Shown: positions 31,682-40,420, counted from the stretch's first letter. The stretch: 64,000 bases of DNA from Paenibacillus_AM sp052180255 (GCF_052180255.1 NZ_CP197466.1:2914001-2978000); one strand, 5' to 3'. Made by a program: numbers and translations. Notes: generated by a model not told the origin, from the letters alone.

Positions 31682-32398
31682 TTATGATTTCTCAACTTGA
31701 TTGAGGAATATCACATCAACTTTTTTTGTATCTAGCCCCCAGTTACGTTGCAAAAGTTTTTGGATTGCCACTTCTGCTTCGTGCATGGCAGGTGTTCGTT
31801 CATTTGCCCCAACGGCCTGGACCCCATTTGATGATTTTCCAATTTTCACTTTAATTTCCACAGGCTTCACGGATGCGATTGGCTTTTTTAATGAAGCTGT
31901 TGGTGTTGGTGTTGGTGAAGGTGCCGCGGATAATGGTTTCAATACGATTGCAACGGACTGTAGATAAGGTTTGCTGTCCCCATCTAATCCAGAAGTGACT
32001 TGTACTTTGTCCACATCAAAAGCAACTTCTTTTAAAATCTCCTGTTTGACCGTCTCCGAAATTTCTTGTTCAGCTAACAACTTTGCTTTTGTCGAATTTA
32101 CTGCACGAAGTCGTTCTGATTCCTGCATGATCGTTTCAACTGAATCCATTCCACTACCTTGTTTTCGAAGATTCCCCGCATTATTTTGCTGCGCTTCAGC
32201 TGATGCTAACAGCTTTTCAACGTTCCAATTTTTTGAAAATAATTGGATAACAGGAGTAAGCAGCGTCAGCAAAATAAAAAGGCTAACAACAGTTTTTACA
32301 TATCGATGCATCTTAGCACTAGGTAGTAATAAATCAATGAACGAGGCGAACAAAATGATGATAATTACGGTCTTCAGCCAGCTATTCAGCCATGCCAC
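31682..32398 (-). CDS. spoIIIAF: Stage III sporulation protein SpoIIIAF
   Basis: The 238-residue protein starts with two membrane helices (MAWLNSWLKTVIIIILFASF; VKTVVSLFILLTLLTPVIQLF) and has a C-terminal ring-building domain (EILKEVAFDVDKVQVTSGLD ... VDVIFLN). A Pro/Thr/Ser linker near 155-170 (PSPTPTPTASLKKP) lengthens it relative to B. subtilis. It lies 15 bases after spoIIIAE. Confidence 0.92.
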   Translation of the reverse strand: MAWLNSWLKTVIIIILFASFIDLLLPSAKMHRYVKTVVSLFILLTLLTPVIQLFSKNWNVEKLLASAEAQQNNAGNLRKQGSGMDSVETIMQESERLRAVNSTKAKLLAEQEISETVKQEILKEVAFDVDKVQVTSGLDGDSKPYLQSVAIVLKPLSAAPSPTPTPTASLKKPIASVKPVEIKVKIGKSSNGVQAVGANERTPAMHEAEVAIQKLLQRNWGLDTKKVDVIFLNQVEKS

Positions 32399-32413
32399 TG
32401 TTCACCCCTCCCG

Positions 32414-33616
32414 TTATCGAATCATGACTGCCAAGTTGCCCGCTGTAATCATCATGGTGATAGCAAAGAAGAACATCATCCCCACTACTGCTAATGCGGC
32501 AAACACATAGATCATGCTCTTACCAATTGTGGATAAGCAGCTAATCATTGGATTGTCCCCAATGGGCTGCATGATGGCCGCAGACAAGTTGTAAATGATG
32601 GCGAGTGTCAAAATTTTAAGTGCAGGGAACAAACACAACATGATGATAATTACAACACCCGATAATCCAATTGCATTCTTTACTAACAGGGAAGCGCCTA
32701 TAACTGTCTCAGTCGCATCGGAAAACATTCTTCCTACAACGGGGACAAAGTTTCCTGTGATGTACTTTGCTGTTCGGATTGTAATGCCATCTGAAACTGC
32801 ACCTACGGTTCCTTGTACAGAGATAACACCTAGGAAGATGGTGACGAATACACCTAATGCACCCACCCCGATATTGCGCAATAATTTAGCAAGCTGTGTA
32901 ACTTTATATTTTTCAGAGATAGAAGAGACGATGTAAAGTACGGCGGAGAAGAAGAGTAAGGGGAAAACGAAGAAGTAAATCATCGTTCCGACCGTATGAA
33001 TCATAAACACGATAAGCGGATGTAAAACGGCAACAGATGTGACATTGCCCATGGAAGCTAGTAATGTCAACAGCAGCGGTACTACAGCGATCATAAAATC
33101 AATCATCGATGTAATTGCATCCTTCGCATATCCAATTGCTGCTGAGAAGGAGTTGACGGCAATAATAATGAGCACTAGATAGGATATAACGAATGCCACT
33201 TTACTTACGTTATTTTTTTCAAATGAGCTTTGTAAGGTTTCAAGGATCATTGCAAATACCGCAAGAATAACAATGGTAACCAGCAGTTTCCCGTTAGCAA
33301 GCACTTCATGAAAAAAGTAACGCAGCAGCCCTTTAAAGATTCCAGATATGGAGAAGCTTTTACCACTTGTTAAAAGTTCTTGAAAGGTCGGTGATTTCAA
33401 TTCTGGGAAGTAATTCCCATTTTGCTGCATCAACTTATTCCAATATTGCTCGACGCCTTCTGTACGCAGAAGCTTCACTTGCTCAGTTACAACTGTATCT
33501 GCGGGCGTTGCACTTGCATTCACATCGATCGATCCATACAAGATAGATAATAGAAGAACGACGATTCCACAGGAGACAATTTTCGACAAGTGCTTCCATG
33601 TACGTTGCAGCATCAA
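32414..33616 (-). CDS. spoIIIAE: Stage III sporulation protein SpoIIIAE
   Basis: The 400-residue polytopic membrane protein has a cleavable-looking signal (VVLLLSILYGSIDVNASA) and about eight later helices, with conserved segments such as AKYITGNFVPVVGRMFSDATE and QPIGDNPMISCLSTIGKSM. It is the largest membrane subunit of the SpoIIIA channel. The start is TTG 33616 or the adjacent ATG 33613; both follow GGAG. Confidence 0.94.
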   Translation of the reverse strand: MMLQRTWKHLSKIVSCGIVVLLLSILYGSIDVNASATPADTVVTEQVKLLRTEGVEQYWNKLMQQNGNYFPELKSPTFQELLTSGKSFSISGIFKGLLRYFFHEVLANGKLLVTIVILAVFAMILETLQSSFEKNNVSKVAFVISYLVLIIIAVNSFSAAIGYAKDAITSMIDFMIAVVPLLLTLLASMGNVTSVAVLHPLIVFMIHTVGTMIYFFVFPLLFFSAVLYIVSSISEKYKVTQLAKLLRNIGVGALGVFVTIFLGVISVQGTVGAVSDGITIRTAKYITGNFVPVVGRMFSDATETVIGASLLVKNAIGLSGVVIIIMLCLFPALKILTLAIIYNLSAAIMQPIGDNPMISCLSTIGKSMIYVFAALAVVGMMFFFAITMMITAGNLAVMIR

Positions 33617-33662
33617 GGTTCAACTCCAAGCTCTCATGTCCATTCCATTTCTATGGGAAGCG

Positions 33663-34052
33663 TTAAGCCGGGAGCAGCTTAATCACCGTCTCAATGATGA
33701 CCGTAATAATGGGAATCGCCATGACCATAATGAGTACTTTTCCAGTTAATTCAATCTTAGAAGCGATCGATTCTAGACCTGCATCACGTACAATTTGAGC
33801 ACCAAATTCAGCGATATACGCAATGCCGATAATTTTGAGAATTGTTTTGAGAAACACCATGTTTACGCCCGATTTTTGTGCTAGATCCTGCAGCACCCCA
33901 ATGACTGACGATATTTTATCAATGAGAAATAAGAAGATGATAATACCGGTAAAAGTAGCAAGCAGAAAAGCAAAAATCGGTTTTTGTTCCTTGATGATCA
34001 GAATGAGGACCGTCACCAACAGACCGAGCCCCACAACTTGAATAATTTCCAC
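33663..34052 (-). CDS. spoIIIAD: Stage III sporulation protein SpoIIIAD
   Basis: The 129-residue protein has four hydrophobic helices (VVGLGLLVTVLILIIKEQKP at the start; ITVIIETVIKLLPA at the end). GTG at 34052 gives the family-typical start MEIIQVVGLG and length; a longer frame reaching 34145 would overlap spoIIIAC and encode a non-homologous leader, so I reject it. Confidence 0.92.
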   Translation of the reverse strand: MEIIQVVGLGLLVTVLILIIKEQKPIFAFLLATFTGIIIFLFLIDKISSVIGVLQDLAQKSGVNMVFLKTILKIIGIAYIAEFGAQIVRDAGLESIASKIELTGKVLIMVMAIPIITVIIETVIKLLPA

Positions 34053-34065
34053 CGGTTTCACCTGC

Positions 34066-34269
34066 TTATTGGAAGAGGAAGATCGTTTTGATTTCTTTGA
34101 ACAACGTATTGAGCAAGGATACAACCATGAACAGAACGACGACAAATCCGATCAACGTGACCCAATGAGCCATATCTTCTTTCCCCATCTGCTTGAGCAC
34201 CGTATGCATCATTGCGATAATAATCCCGATGCCGGCGATTTGGAAAATGGTGTTAACATCAACGTTCAT
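34066..34269 (-). CDS. spoIIIAC: Stage III sporulation protein SpoIIIAC
   Basis: The 67-residue protein has two membrane helices (FQIAGIGIIIAMMHTVLKQM and HWVTLIGFVVVLFMVVSLL), the standard size and pattern of SpoIIIAC, a small channel subunit related to SpoIIIAD. It sits 13 bases after spoIIIAB and 13 before spoIIIAD. Confidence 0.94.
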   Translation of the reverse strand: MNVDVNTIFQIAGIGIIIAMMHTVLKQMGKEDMAHWVTLIGFVVVLFMVVSLLNTLFKEIKTIFLFQ

Positions 34270-34282
34270 TTACGGCACCTCA

Positions 34283-34804
34283 CTAGTACATTAGAATGAC
34301 GATTAATGCTCCCATTAGAACACCGAGACTGCGCCACATTTTCTCGTATCGTCCTTGTTCATCTCTGGCTCCATCTTCTTCAACTTGAAGTTGACTTATC
34401 GCGAGGCGCATATGTTTAACTTGATCCAAGCGGTCTGTCGCACCGAGTGTGCTGCCTAGCTGCAGTAAAATGTCAAGTTCACCACGTTTCATGGACGACC
34501 GTCCCCATGCCCGTTTTACTGCTTGTCCCCATATATCACTAGTTGATCTGCCTTCTGACGAATTTAGACCTTCTGCTGCTTCTATCAACATGCTAGACAA
34601 CGGCTCTGTGAATGATCCTGATGCGTGCCTGAACGCTTCTGGCAACGGTGTAAAGCCATAGGAGATTTCCGTTTCTAACCGCTGAATCATGCCTATAACC
34701 TGACGGATTTGCCTCGGTCTGCGTGCATATTGCATGGCTTGATGAAATCCAAAGATGGTTCCAGCTGACAAAATCACCACAGATCCTAACAGCTTTGCAA
34801 TCAT
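34283..34804 (-). CDS. spoIIIAB: Stage III sporulation protein SpoIIIAB
   Basis: The 173-residue protein has an N-terminal helix (LLGSVVILSAGTIFGF), a cytoplasmic helical domain and a C-terminal membrane helix (SLGVLMGALIVILMY), a layout like the GspF type II secretion scaffold. Conserved RLETEISYGFTPLPEAF and LDILLQLGSTLGATD are present. Its ATG overlaps the spoIIIAA stop codon by four bases. Confidence 0.93.
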   Translation of the reverse strand: MIAKLLGSVVILSAGTIFGFHQAMQYARRPRQIRQVIGMIQRLETEISYGFTPLPEAFRHASGSFTEPLSSMLIEAAEGLNSSEGRSTSDIWGQAVKRAWGRSSMKRGELDILLQLGSTLGATDRLDQVKHMRLAISQLQVEEDGARDEQGRYEKMWRSLGVLMGALIVILMY

Positions 34805-35811
34805 CCGTCATCCGCCTTTCCTAAGCGATAAAAGCGTCCCGATGTTGCCCGATTCCCATGCTCATCAAGCACTTGAATCACCTGCTCATCCCCACGTCTG
34901 AAACCGAGAATGACATACCTTGTAAACAGCTTCTCTTCGATCAAGTCGCGAAGTACAGGACGTTTACTCACATCAGATAGACTGCTTCCATGTGCAGTTG
35001 CTATGACTCGAATACCTGCATGAAGCGCCTCATACATCGCAGTCGCATCTTCAGGTCGTCCTAACTCATCCACAACAAGGACATCCGGCGAGAGGGAACG
35101 AATCATCATCATCATTCCCTCTGCTTTCGGACAACCGTCCATAATATCTGTTCGGGGACCAAGGTCAAATCGCGGAACGCCTTGCACACTCGCCCCAATC
35201 TCCGAACGTTCATCGACAACTCCGATTTTAAGTCCAGTTGGTATAAGCTGTGCAAGGGGAGAGATTGTCCATTCCCCGTAAGAGAGACATCTGGCGAGAT
35301 CACGAAGAAGAGTCGTTTTTCCTTGCTGAGGCGGTGAAATAATGAGTGTATGATAAGGTCTTCCTTCATCTGTATCCAATAAATAAGGAAGCAGCTTAAT
35401 TCCCGTTCCACGTATTTCACGTGCGATACGGATATTGAAGGAGCTCACATCACGAATTGATTTCACTCTGCCATCTTCCAAAACAGTGCGACCTGCAAGT
35501 CCAACACGATGACCACCACTGCAAGTGATATAGCCTCGGCGCAGTTCTTCTTCGAAAGAATACACGGAGTGGTTCGTTAGCAGTTCCAAGAGCATCCGGC
35601 AATCTTCTCGCGAAGGTTTGTATGCCTTCTGTGAATCTTTCAATAAGGTAGAATCTTGCGCCACAAACACATATCTCCCCGCACTTAACACCTCAAGCGG
35701 CCTATCCTCTCGTATTCGAATCTCTTCTAGTTGTTCTTTCAACTTAATCGGTAGATTCGAGATGATGATTCTAAGAGAGTTCGGTAGAAGAGGTAGAATT
35801 GATGTCAACAT
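34801..35811 (-). CDS. spoIIIAA: Stage III sporulation ATPase SpoIIIAA
   Basis: The protein is a secretion-type ATPase with Walker A (SPPQQGKTTLLRDLAR), Walker B (DVLVVDELGRPED) and an Arg-rich C terminus; the N-terminal domain includes RGYITCSGGHRVGLAGR. It energises the SpoIIIA channel from the mother cell. I start it at ATG 35811 (MLTSILPLLPNSLR, GGGGG about nine bases upstream); a longer frame to 35859 would begin beyond the predicted transcription start. Confidence 0.94.
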   Translation of the reverse strand: MLTSILPLLPNSLRIIISNLPIKLKEQLEEIRIREDRPLEVLSAGRYVFVAQDSTLLKDSQKAYKPSREDCRMLLELLTNHSVYSFEEELRRGYITCSGGHRVGLAGRTVLEDGRVKSIRDVSSFNIRIAREIRGTGIKLLPYLLDTDEGRPYHTLIISPPQQGKTTLLRDLARCLSYGEWTISPLAQLIPTGLKIGVVDERSEIGASVQGVPRFDLGPRTDIMDGCPKAEGMMMMIRSLSPDVLVVDELGRPEDATAMYEALHAGIRVIATAHGSSLSDVSKRPVLRDLIEEKLFTRYVILGFRRGDEQVIQVLDEHGNRATSGRFYRLGKADDG

Positions 35812-35850
35812 GCAGCCATACCCCCAGGTTGTCCAGTCTCTTATCTTATT

Positions 35851-35876
35851 TGTATGCAACCTACAAACAAATATGA
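35851..35876 (-). promoter_or_regulatory. Sigma-E promoter of the spoIIIA operon
   Basis: On the minus strand TCATATT (35876-35870), 13 bases, then CATACAAAT (35856-35848) match the sigma-E consensus (KMATATT and CATACA) very well. Transcription would start near 35842, about 30 bases before the spoIIIAA ATG. Sigma-E control of spoIIIA is established in B. subtilis. Confidence 0.75.
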
Positions 35877-35881
35877 CTTAA

Positions 35882-36148
35882 TTACTTTTTTAATATGCCA
35901 ATAAAAAGGCAGCTAACACCTGCAAGTAACCACAACATTTTTGAAATTGATAGTTTCTCTGCAATACCTACTAGACCAATTGTCGTCGTCGTTAAAAGTA
36001 CCAATGGCCCGACAATCGCAAGTGTCGAATTAACGAGTAGTGCTTTTTCCACTTGCGCCAGTCTTAGCATAATCATCGCCGCTACAATCTCAATACAACC
36101 TGATAATACGCGCAGCGAAGCCATGCTCAGGACAATTTTATTCACCAC
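35882..36148 (-). CDS. yqhV: DUF2619 membrane protein (YqhV)
   Basis: The protein of 88 residues has three hydrophobic helices (ALLVNSTLAIVGPLVLLTTT and LWLLAGVSCLFIGILKK most clear). YqhV sits immediately before spoIIIAA in Bacillales, as here. GTG at 36148 is six bases after AAAGGGGAG; the next GTG is equally possible. Function unknown, possibly sporulation-linked through co-location. Confidence 0.8.
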   Translation of the reverse strand: MVNKIVLSMASLRVLSGCIEIVAAMIMLRLAQVEKALLVNSTLAIVGPLVLLTTTTIGLVGIAEKLSISKMLWLLAGVSCLFIGILKK

Positions 36149-36248
36149 AACAAACTCCCCTTTCCCTCCAGAACCCGTTTTCCTATCCTTATGCATGATG
36201 TGTTCTTTTTAGGATACAAGCCCTACACTGTAGCATAGAAATCATGGG

Positions 36249-36277
36249 CACCACCCCAGTTCCTAATGCATATGATG
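36249..36277 (+). promoter_or_regulatory. Tentative sigma-K-type promoter before the sulfolactate genes
   Basis: CACC (36249-36252), 16 bases, and CATATGATG (36269-36277) resemble the sigma-K pattern mACm and CATAnnnTA, with one mismatch in the last position. Late mother-cell expression would suit sulfolactate, a known spore solute in B. subtilis. The motif is short, so chance is possible. Confidence 0.25.
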
Positions 36278-36320
36278 ACTCAGGCTTAACACTATTTAAG
36301 AGAATAGCGGGGAGATTCGT

Positions 36321-37172
36321 ATGACTTTGCCAACCTCAGAACCCTCATGGAATGGGCTGCTTAGCGATCCATCAGGCAATAGGGAAAGTAAACCAAGAAC
36401 ACTAGGGCAGACAATGGTGATCGACAAAGGGCTTGGTATACAGGCATTTGAAGATTTGATTACTTCTGCAGGCGCACATATCGACTTGATTAAAATTGGC
36501 TTTGGCACAGCTCCGCTTTATCCAGCATCGTTATTGCAGCGTAAAATTGAGCTTGCGAAAGCACACAACATACTCATCTACCCAGGGGGTACTTTTCTTG
36601 AAATTGCTGTCTTGCAGGGTGCTATAGATGAATTTTTCGATTCTGTGTGCCAGTTCGGTTTTAACGGGATTGAAGTATCAGACGGAACCATTCAAGTACC
36701 TCGAAACTTACGCAGTGAGCTTATAACACGTGGATTAGATCGGGGACTGCGCGTGAATACGGAATATGGGAAAAAAACGTGGGGGTCTTCCATTGAAATC
36801 GATGAGCTGATCGAAACTGTTATAATCGATAGTGGACTCGGCGCAGATTTGATTACGATCGAGGCACGAGAATCTGGTGTCGGTGTTGGAATATTCGATG
36901 GAGACGGCAAATGCTTAGATGAAGAATTGGAAAAGATTATGCGCAATATCCCCAGCCAAGATATTCTGCTGTGGGAAGCACCGCTTAAAGATCAACAAGT
37001 TCGACTTATTCAAGAGCTGGGATCAGGTGTACATCTGGGTAATATCCCACCGCAAGAAGTCATTACACTTGAGGCCATGCGTAGGGGATTACGTTCAGAT
37101 ACATTATTAATGGCGCAAACGCTGCGAGAGCGAAAGGAAACCATATGCAAATCGATGTCATCTCTAGCGTAA
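36321..37172 (+). CDS. comA: Phosphosulfolactate synthase (ComA/YitD family)
   Basis: The 283-residue TIM-barrel protein has the ComA features DLIKIGFGTAPLYP, IYPGGTFLEIAVLQ, FNGIEVSDGTIQVP and IEARESGVGVGIFD. The enzyme adds sulfite to phosphoenolpyruvate to give (R)-phosphosulfolactate. The name follows the methanogen enzyme; it is unrelated to the competence regulator ComA. In B. subtilis the pair yitC-yitD makes 3-sulfolactate found in spores. The stop overlaps the next gene by 28 bases. Confidence 0.88.
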   Translation: MTLPTSEPSWNGLLSDPSGNRESKPRTLGQTMVIDKGLGIQAFEDLITSAGAHIDLIKIGFGTAPLYPASLLQRKIELAKAHNILIYPGGTFLEIAVLQGAIDEFFDSVCQFGFNGIEVSDGTIQVPRNLRSELITRGLDRGLRVNTEYGKKTWGSSIEIDELIETVIIDSGLGADLITIEARESGVGVGIFDGDGKCLDEELEKIMRNIPSQDILLWEAPLKDQQVRLIQELGSGVHLGNIPPQEVITLEAMRRGLRSDTLLMAQTLRERKETICKSMSSLA

Positions 37173-37888
37173 ACGAGGCTAGAACAGAAGACTTTTTAAG
37201 AAAAACAGTCATAGTCATTGATGTATTACGTGCAACAAGCACAATCATCACTGCATTTGACCATGGCTGTGAAGAAATTGTTCCAGCCGAAACTGTGGGT
37301 GAAGCAAAAGCATTGCAACAAGAAGGAGACCTGCTGGGAGGAGAGCGATTTTGTCGTAAAATCATGGGGTTCCAACTTGGCAATTCGCCCTTAGAATATA
37401 TGAGTCCCGTAATCGGAGGGAAACGGATCATTCTGACCACTACAAACGGAACAAAAGCCGTCCGTAGAGCACAAAAAGCAGAAAATATTCTTATCGGTTC
37501 GTTCTTAAATGGGAGAGCCTGCGCTGAAAAAGCTTCTACCTTTCATCGAGATGTTGTTCTACTTTGCGCCGGAACTAATTCTCAGTTTTCCTTAGAAGAC
37601 GGACTCGCTGCAGGTTATATTGCAGAACATCTCATCAAACTTAAGCAGGATGCAGAAATGAATGATTTCGGAAGAGCTATGATTGCTTCATTCAAACAAG
37701 AGGCAGGTGATCTTAAAGGGGCTTTATCTCATAGTGTAAACGGGAAAAAGCTATGCCGGATAGGTTTTGATGAAGACGTCAATTATTGCGCAAAAATGGA
37801 TCTAACGGATACTGTACCTGTATGGAATGGACATTCACTTCATGTGAGTATGCCAACAGCTCGTTCTAAAACGATTGCCCTTTCATAA
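37145..37888 (+). CDS. comB: 2-phosphosulfolactate phosphatase (ComB/YitC family)
   Basis: The 247-residue protein has the ComB signatures IDVLRATSTI, LLGGERFCRKIMGFQLGNSP and TTTNGTKAVRRA. It dephosphorylates phosphosulfolactate to sulfolactate. AAAGGAAACC precedes the ATG inside the end of comA, so the two are translated together. The sulfolactate dehydrogenase step of coenzyme M synthesis is not encoded here, consistent with sulfolactate as end product. Confidence 0.9.
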   Translation: MQIDVISSVNEARTEDFLRKTVIVIDVLRATSTIITAFDHGCEEIVPAETVGEAKALQQEGDLLGGERFCRKIMGFQLGNSPLEYMSPVIGGKRIILTTTNGTKAVRRAQKAENILIGSFLNGRACAEKASTFHRDVVLLCAGTNSQFSLEDGLAAGYIAEHLIKLKQDAEMNDFGRAMIASFKQEAGDLKGALSHSVNGKKLCRIGFDEDVNYCAKMDLTDTVPVWNGHSLHVSMPTARSKTIALS

Positions 37889-37924
37889 TATAAGATATAA
37901 CTAATGAGACAAGGGGCTCCTCTT

Positions 37925-38389
37925 ATGAACGGTGAATTATTGCTTGTGATTTTAATTATTATCGGTCTCATCGGTCGATCACCTATTATTACAACGGCGG
38001 CATGTGTGCTTCTGATTATCAAACTTATTTCCTTGGACCGTTTCTTACCGACTATTGAACGAAGAGGCTTGGAATTGGGGCTCCTGTTTCTCACAATGGG
38101 GGTACTCGTTCCATTTGCTACAGAACGTATTTCCACAAAAGATATTATTACGGTATTTACAAGTTGGCCGGGGATTATCGCTTTGACTGGAGGAGCGATC
38201 GCCACATACATGAATGGGAAAGGCTTGGAATTATTAAAAATAGACCCACAACTTATTGTGGGTCTAGTCATTGGTTCCATCATTGGAATTGTTTTTATGC
38301 GTGGCATTCCAGTTGGACCCTTGATGGCCGCTGGAATTACAGCTTTTTTACTGAAGCTATTCACCTTTATATTTGACAAGTTCAGGTGA
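37925..38389 (+). CDS. DUF441 membrane protein (YtwI-like)
   Basis: The 154-residue protein has five to six membrane helices (LLLVILIIIGLIGRSPIIT; LELGLLFLTMGVLVPFA; WPGIIALTGGAIATYMNGKG; VIGSIIGIVFMRGIPVGPLM), the DUF441 pattern. AAGGGG lies nine bases before the ATG at 37925, so an in-frame start at 37904 is less likely. Function unknown. It converges on lysC with 45 bases between. Confidence 0.85.
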   Translation: MNGELLLVILIIIGLIGRSPIITTAACVLLIIKLISLDRFLPTIERRGLELGLLFLTMGVLVPFATERISTKDIITVFTSWPGIIALTGGAIATYMNGKGLELLKIDPQLIVGLVIGSIIGIVFMRGIPVGPLMAAGITAFLLKLFTFIFDKFR

Positions 38390-38434
38390 AGCTCCATCCA
38401 TGTAGTTTCACTATGAAGCGGACAAGCTTCTCGC

Positions 38435-38953
38435 TTAGCGACGATCGGATGGACCGCCAACAAAAACTTGCTCATGGGTATCAAGTCCGTATGCTGTATG
38501 CAGACCTTTAACTACATCTTGCAAATACTGAATATCAATAACACATGACATTTTGATCTCTGAGGTACTCACCATATTAATGGATGCTCCTAAGTCGGAG
38601 ATCACTTCGAACATCTTAGCAGCAACACCTGGCGTACTTACCATACCAGCGCCAACAATCGAAACTTTAACAAGATTACCTTCAGAAGTTACTTCACGGA
38701 AACCAATCTCATTTTGAATATTCTCGATCACTTCTACCGCTTTCTCACGCTCCGTCAGCGTTGTAGAGAAGGAGAAATCTGCTACTCCATTAAGAACACC
38801 CGATTGTACAATAATATCAACATCGATCTGCGCAGTCGCAAGCGCTGTGAATACTTTTGCCAATTGACCTGGACGCTCTGGAACTCCTAAGATACTTACT
38901 CTTACTACATTTTTATCAAAAGCTATTCCACGAACTACTAAGCCTTGTTCCAT
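38435..38953 (-). CDS. Internal in-frame start giving the aspartokinase beta (ACT) subunit
   Basis: Inside lysC, AAGGAGGA (38968-38961 on the minus strand) is followed seven bases later by ATG at 38953, in frame. The product, 172 residues beginning MEQGLVVRGIAFD, is just the two ACT domains. B. subtilis lysC makes its regulatory beta subunit in the same way, from a nested start. Confidence 0.65.
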   Translation of the reverse strand: MEQGLVVRGIAFDKNVVRVSILGVPERPGQLAKVFTALATAQIDVDIIVQSGVLNGVADFSFSTTLTEREKAVEVIENIQNEIGFREVTSEGNLVKVSIVGAGMVSTPGVAAKMFEVISDLGASINMVSTSEIKMSCVIDIQYLQDVVKGLHTAYGLDTHEQVFVGGPSDRR

Positions 38954-39691
38954 CACCGCTTCCTCCTTCACGTAGGTACCCTCATTGTGTGTAAAACTTG
39001 AACGCACGACAAGTGCGACATTGTAGTTTTTCGCATATTCAACCGCGCGGGGGTGAAGTACAGCCGCCCCTAAATTCGCGAGTTCCAACATTTCATCGTA
39101 AGAAATTTCATTTAATTTACGTGCGCATTTTACAATACGCGGATCCGTCGAATAAATACCGTCAACATCGGTATAGATTTCACAAAGATCAGCTTTAATT
39201 GCCGCAGCTAGCGCAACAGCCGTTGTATCCGAACCACCGCGTCCAAGAGTCGTAATCTCTCCATCTTCCGACATACCTTGGAAACCAGCAACAATGACCA
39301 CTTTGTTCTCTTCTACTGCTCTCAATATACGATGAGGCTGAATATCAGAAATTCGCGCTTTACCATGTGTTGAATCTGTAATCATTCCAGCTTGCCAACC
39401 TGTATATGAAACCGCTTCTTGGCCTAAGGACTGGATTGCCATCGATAACAAAGATACCGATATTTGCTCACCCGTTGTCAGCAGCATGTCCATCTCCCGT
39501 GCAGGAGGTGTATCATTACATATTTGTTTACTTAGATCAATCAAATCATCTGTTGTATCCCCCATAGCAGACACGACAACCACACATCGATGTCCTTCAG
39601 CCTGGCGATCTACAACACGTCTTGCTACTCGTTTCATGCGCTCTGCATCACCGACAGAGCTGCCTCCAAATTTCATCACGATAAGAGACAA
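38435..39691 (-). CDS. lysC: Aspartate kinase (alpha subunit frame)
   Basis: The 418-residue protein has the kinase domain (MKFGGSSVGDAERMK; TTLGRGGSDTTAVALAAA; EIYTDVDGIYSTDPR) and two ACT domains (about 265-405) for allosteric control by end products. It makes aspartyl phosphate for Lys, diaminopimelate, Met and Thr synthesis. Translation begins at TTG 39691 after GGGGAG. The size and internal start (next entry) match the Lys/Thr-controlled alpha2beta2 type of B. subtilis. I saw no lysine riboswitch in the 150 bases upstream. Confidence 0.94.
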   Translation of the reverse strand: MSLIVMKFGGSSVGDAERMKRVARRVVDRQAEGHRCVVVVSAMGDTTDDLIDLSKQICNDTPPAREMDMLLTTGEQISVSLLSMAIQSLGQEAVSYTGWQAGMITDSTHGKARISDIQPHRILRAVEENKVVIVAGFQGMSEDGEITTLGRGGSDTTAVALAAAIKADLCEIYTDVDGIYSTDPRIVKCARKLNEISYDEMLELANLGAAVLHPRAVEYAKNYNVALVVRSSFTHNEGTYVKEEAVMEQGLVVRGIAFDKNVVRVSILGVPERPGQLAKVFTALATAQIDVDIIVQSGVLNGVADFSFSTTLTEREKAVEVIENIQNEIGFREVTSEGNLVKVSIVGAGMVSTPGVAAKMFEVISDLGASINMVSTSEIKMSCVIDIQYLQDVVKGLHTAYGLDTHEQVFVGGPSDRR

Positions 39692-39784
39692 AGCTGTTCA
39701 CTCCCCACCCATGCATTTTCTATTCTACATTCGAATTGGCATAATAATAGTCGATTATATCACATGTATTTTGAATTGTGGTAG

Positions 39785-39838
39785 AAAAAAAGAGCAGCCC
39801 CGAAAGTCTATTCAGACTTTTGGAACCGCCCTTATTCC
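39785..39838 (-). terminator. Terminator after efp
   Basis: On the minus strand an inner stem AAAGTCT/AGACTTT with loop GAAT is extended by G-U-rich pairing (GGGCGGTTCC with GGGGCTGCTC) and followed by TTTTTTT. It isolates efp from lysC. Confidence 0.7.
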
Positions 39839-39842
39839 CTTA

Positions 39843-40400
39843 TTATGCGCGGGAAATATATTTACCTTCACGTGTATCAATTAGAAGCACATCTTCATCA
39901 CTGATGAACATCGGCACTTGAACGTTAAGGCCAGTCTCAACCTTCGCATTCTTTGTTGCACCTTGAGCTGTATTTCCTTTAACACCTGGTTCTGTTTCGA
40001 TAACTTTAAGCTCAACAGAGTTCGGCAAGTTAATACCAAGAATTTCACCTTGGTAGCTCATGATTTGAATCATCATGTTCTCTTTTAAGAAGTTCAATTC
40101 CCACTCCAATTGGCTAGCAGGAAGTTCGATTTGGTCATAAGTTTCAGTGTCCATGAATGTATATTCAGAACCACTTGCATACAAGTACTGCATTTCGCGG
40201 TTTTCAATATGAGCACGTCCAACGTTCTCACCTGCACGGAATGTTTTCTCTACTGTATTACCGTTACGTAAGTTTTTAAGTTTGGAGCGAACGAACGCCG
40301 CGCCTTTACCTGGTTTAACGTGTTGGAAATCAAGAACAGTGAATAAATCATGATCCACTTCAATTGTAAGGCCTGTTTTAAATTCGTTTACTGAAATCAC
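39843..40400 (-). CDS. efp: Translation elongation factor P
   Basis: The 185-residue three-domain protein has the loop HVKPGKGAAFVR with the modifiable Lys32, and the C-terminal TGLNVQVPMFISDEDVLLID ... GKYISRA. EF-P relieves ribosome stalling at polyproline. The start is GTG 40400, nine bases after AGGAGG. In B. subtilis yqhV and spoIIIA follow directly; here lysC, DUF441 and comAB intervene. Confidence 0.96.
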   Translation of the reverse strand: MISVNEFKTGLTIEVDHDLFTVLDFQHVKPGKGAAFVRSKLKNLRNGNTVEKTFRAGENVGRAHIENREMQYLYASGSEYTFMDTETYDQIELPASQLEWELNFLKENMMIQIMSYQGEILGINLPNSVELKVIETEPGVKGNTAQGATKNAKVETGLNVQVPMFISDEDVLLIDTREGKYISRA

Positions 40401-40420
40401 TAAAAATTACCTCCTGAAAA

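Noticed and set aside
39692..39784. Lysine riboswitch upstream of lysC
   Set aside because: The space is too short and no L-box motifs are visible before the efp terminator.
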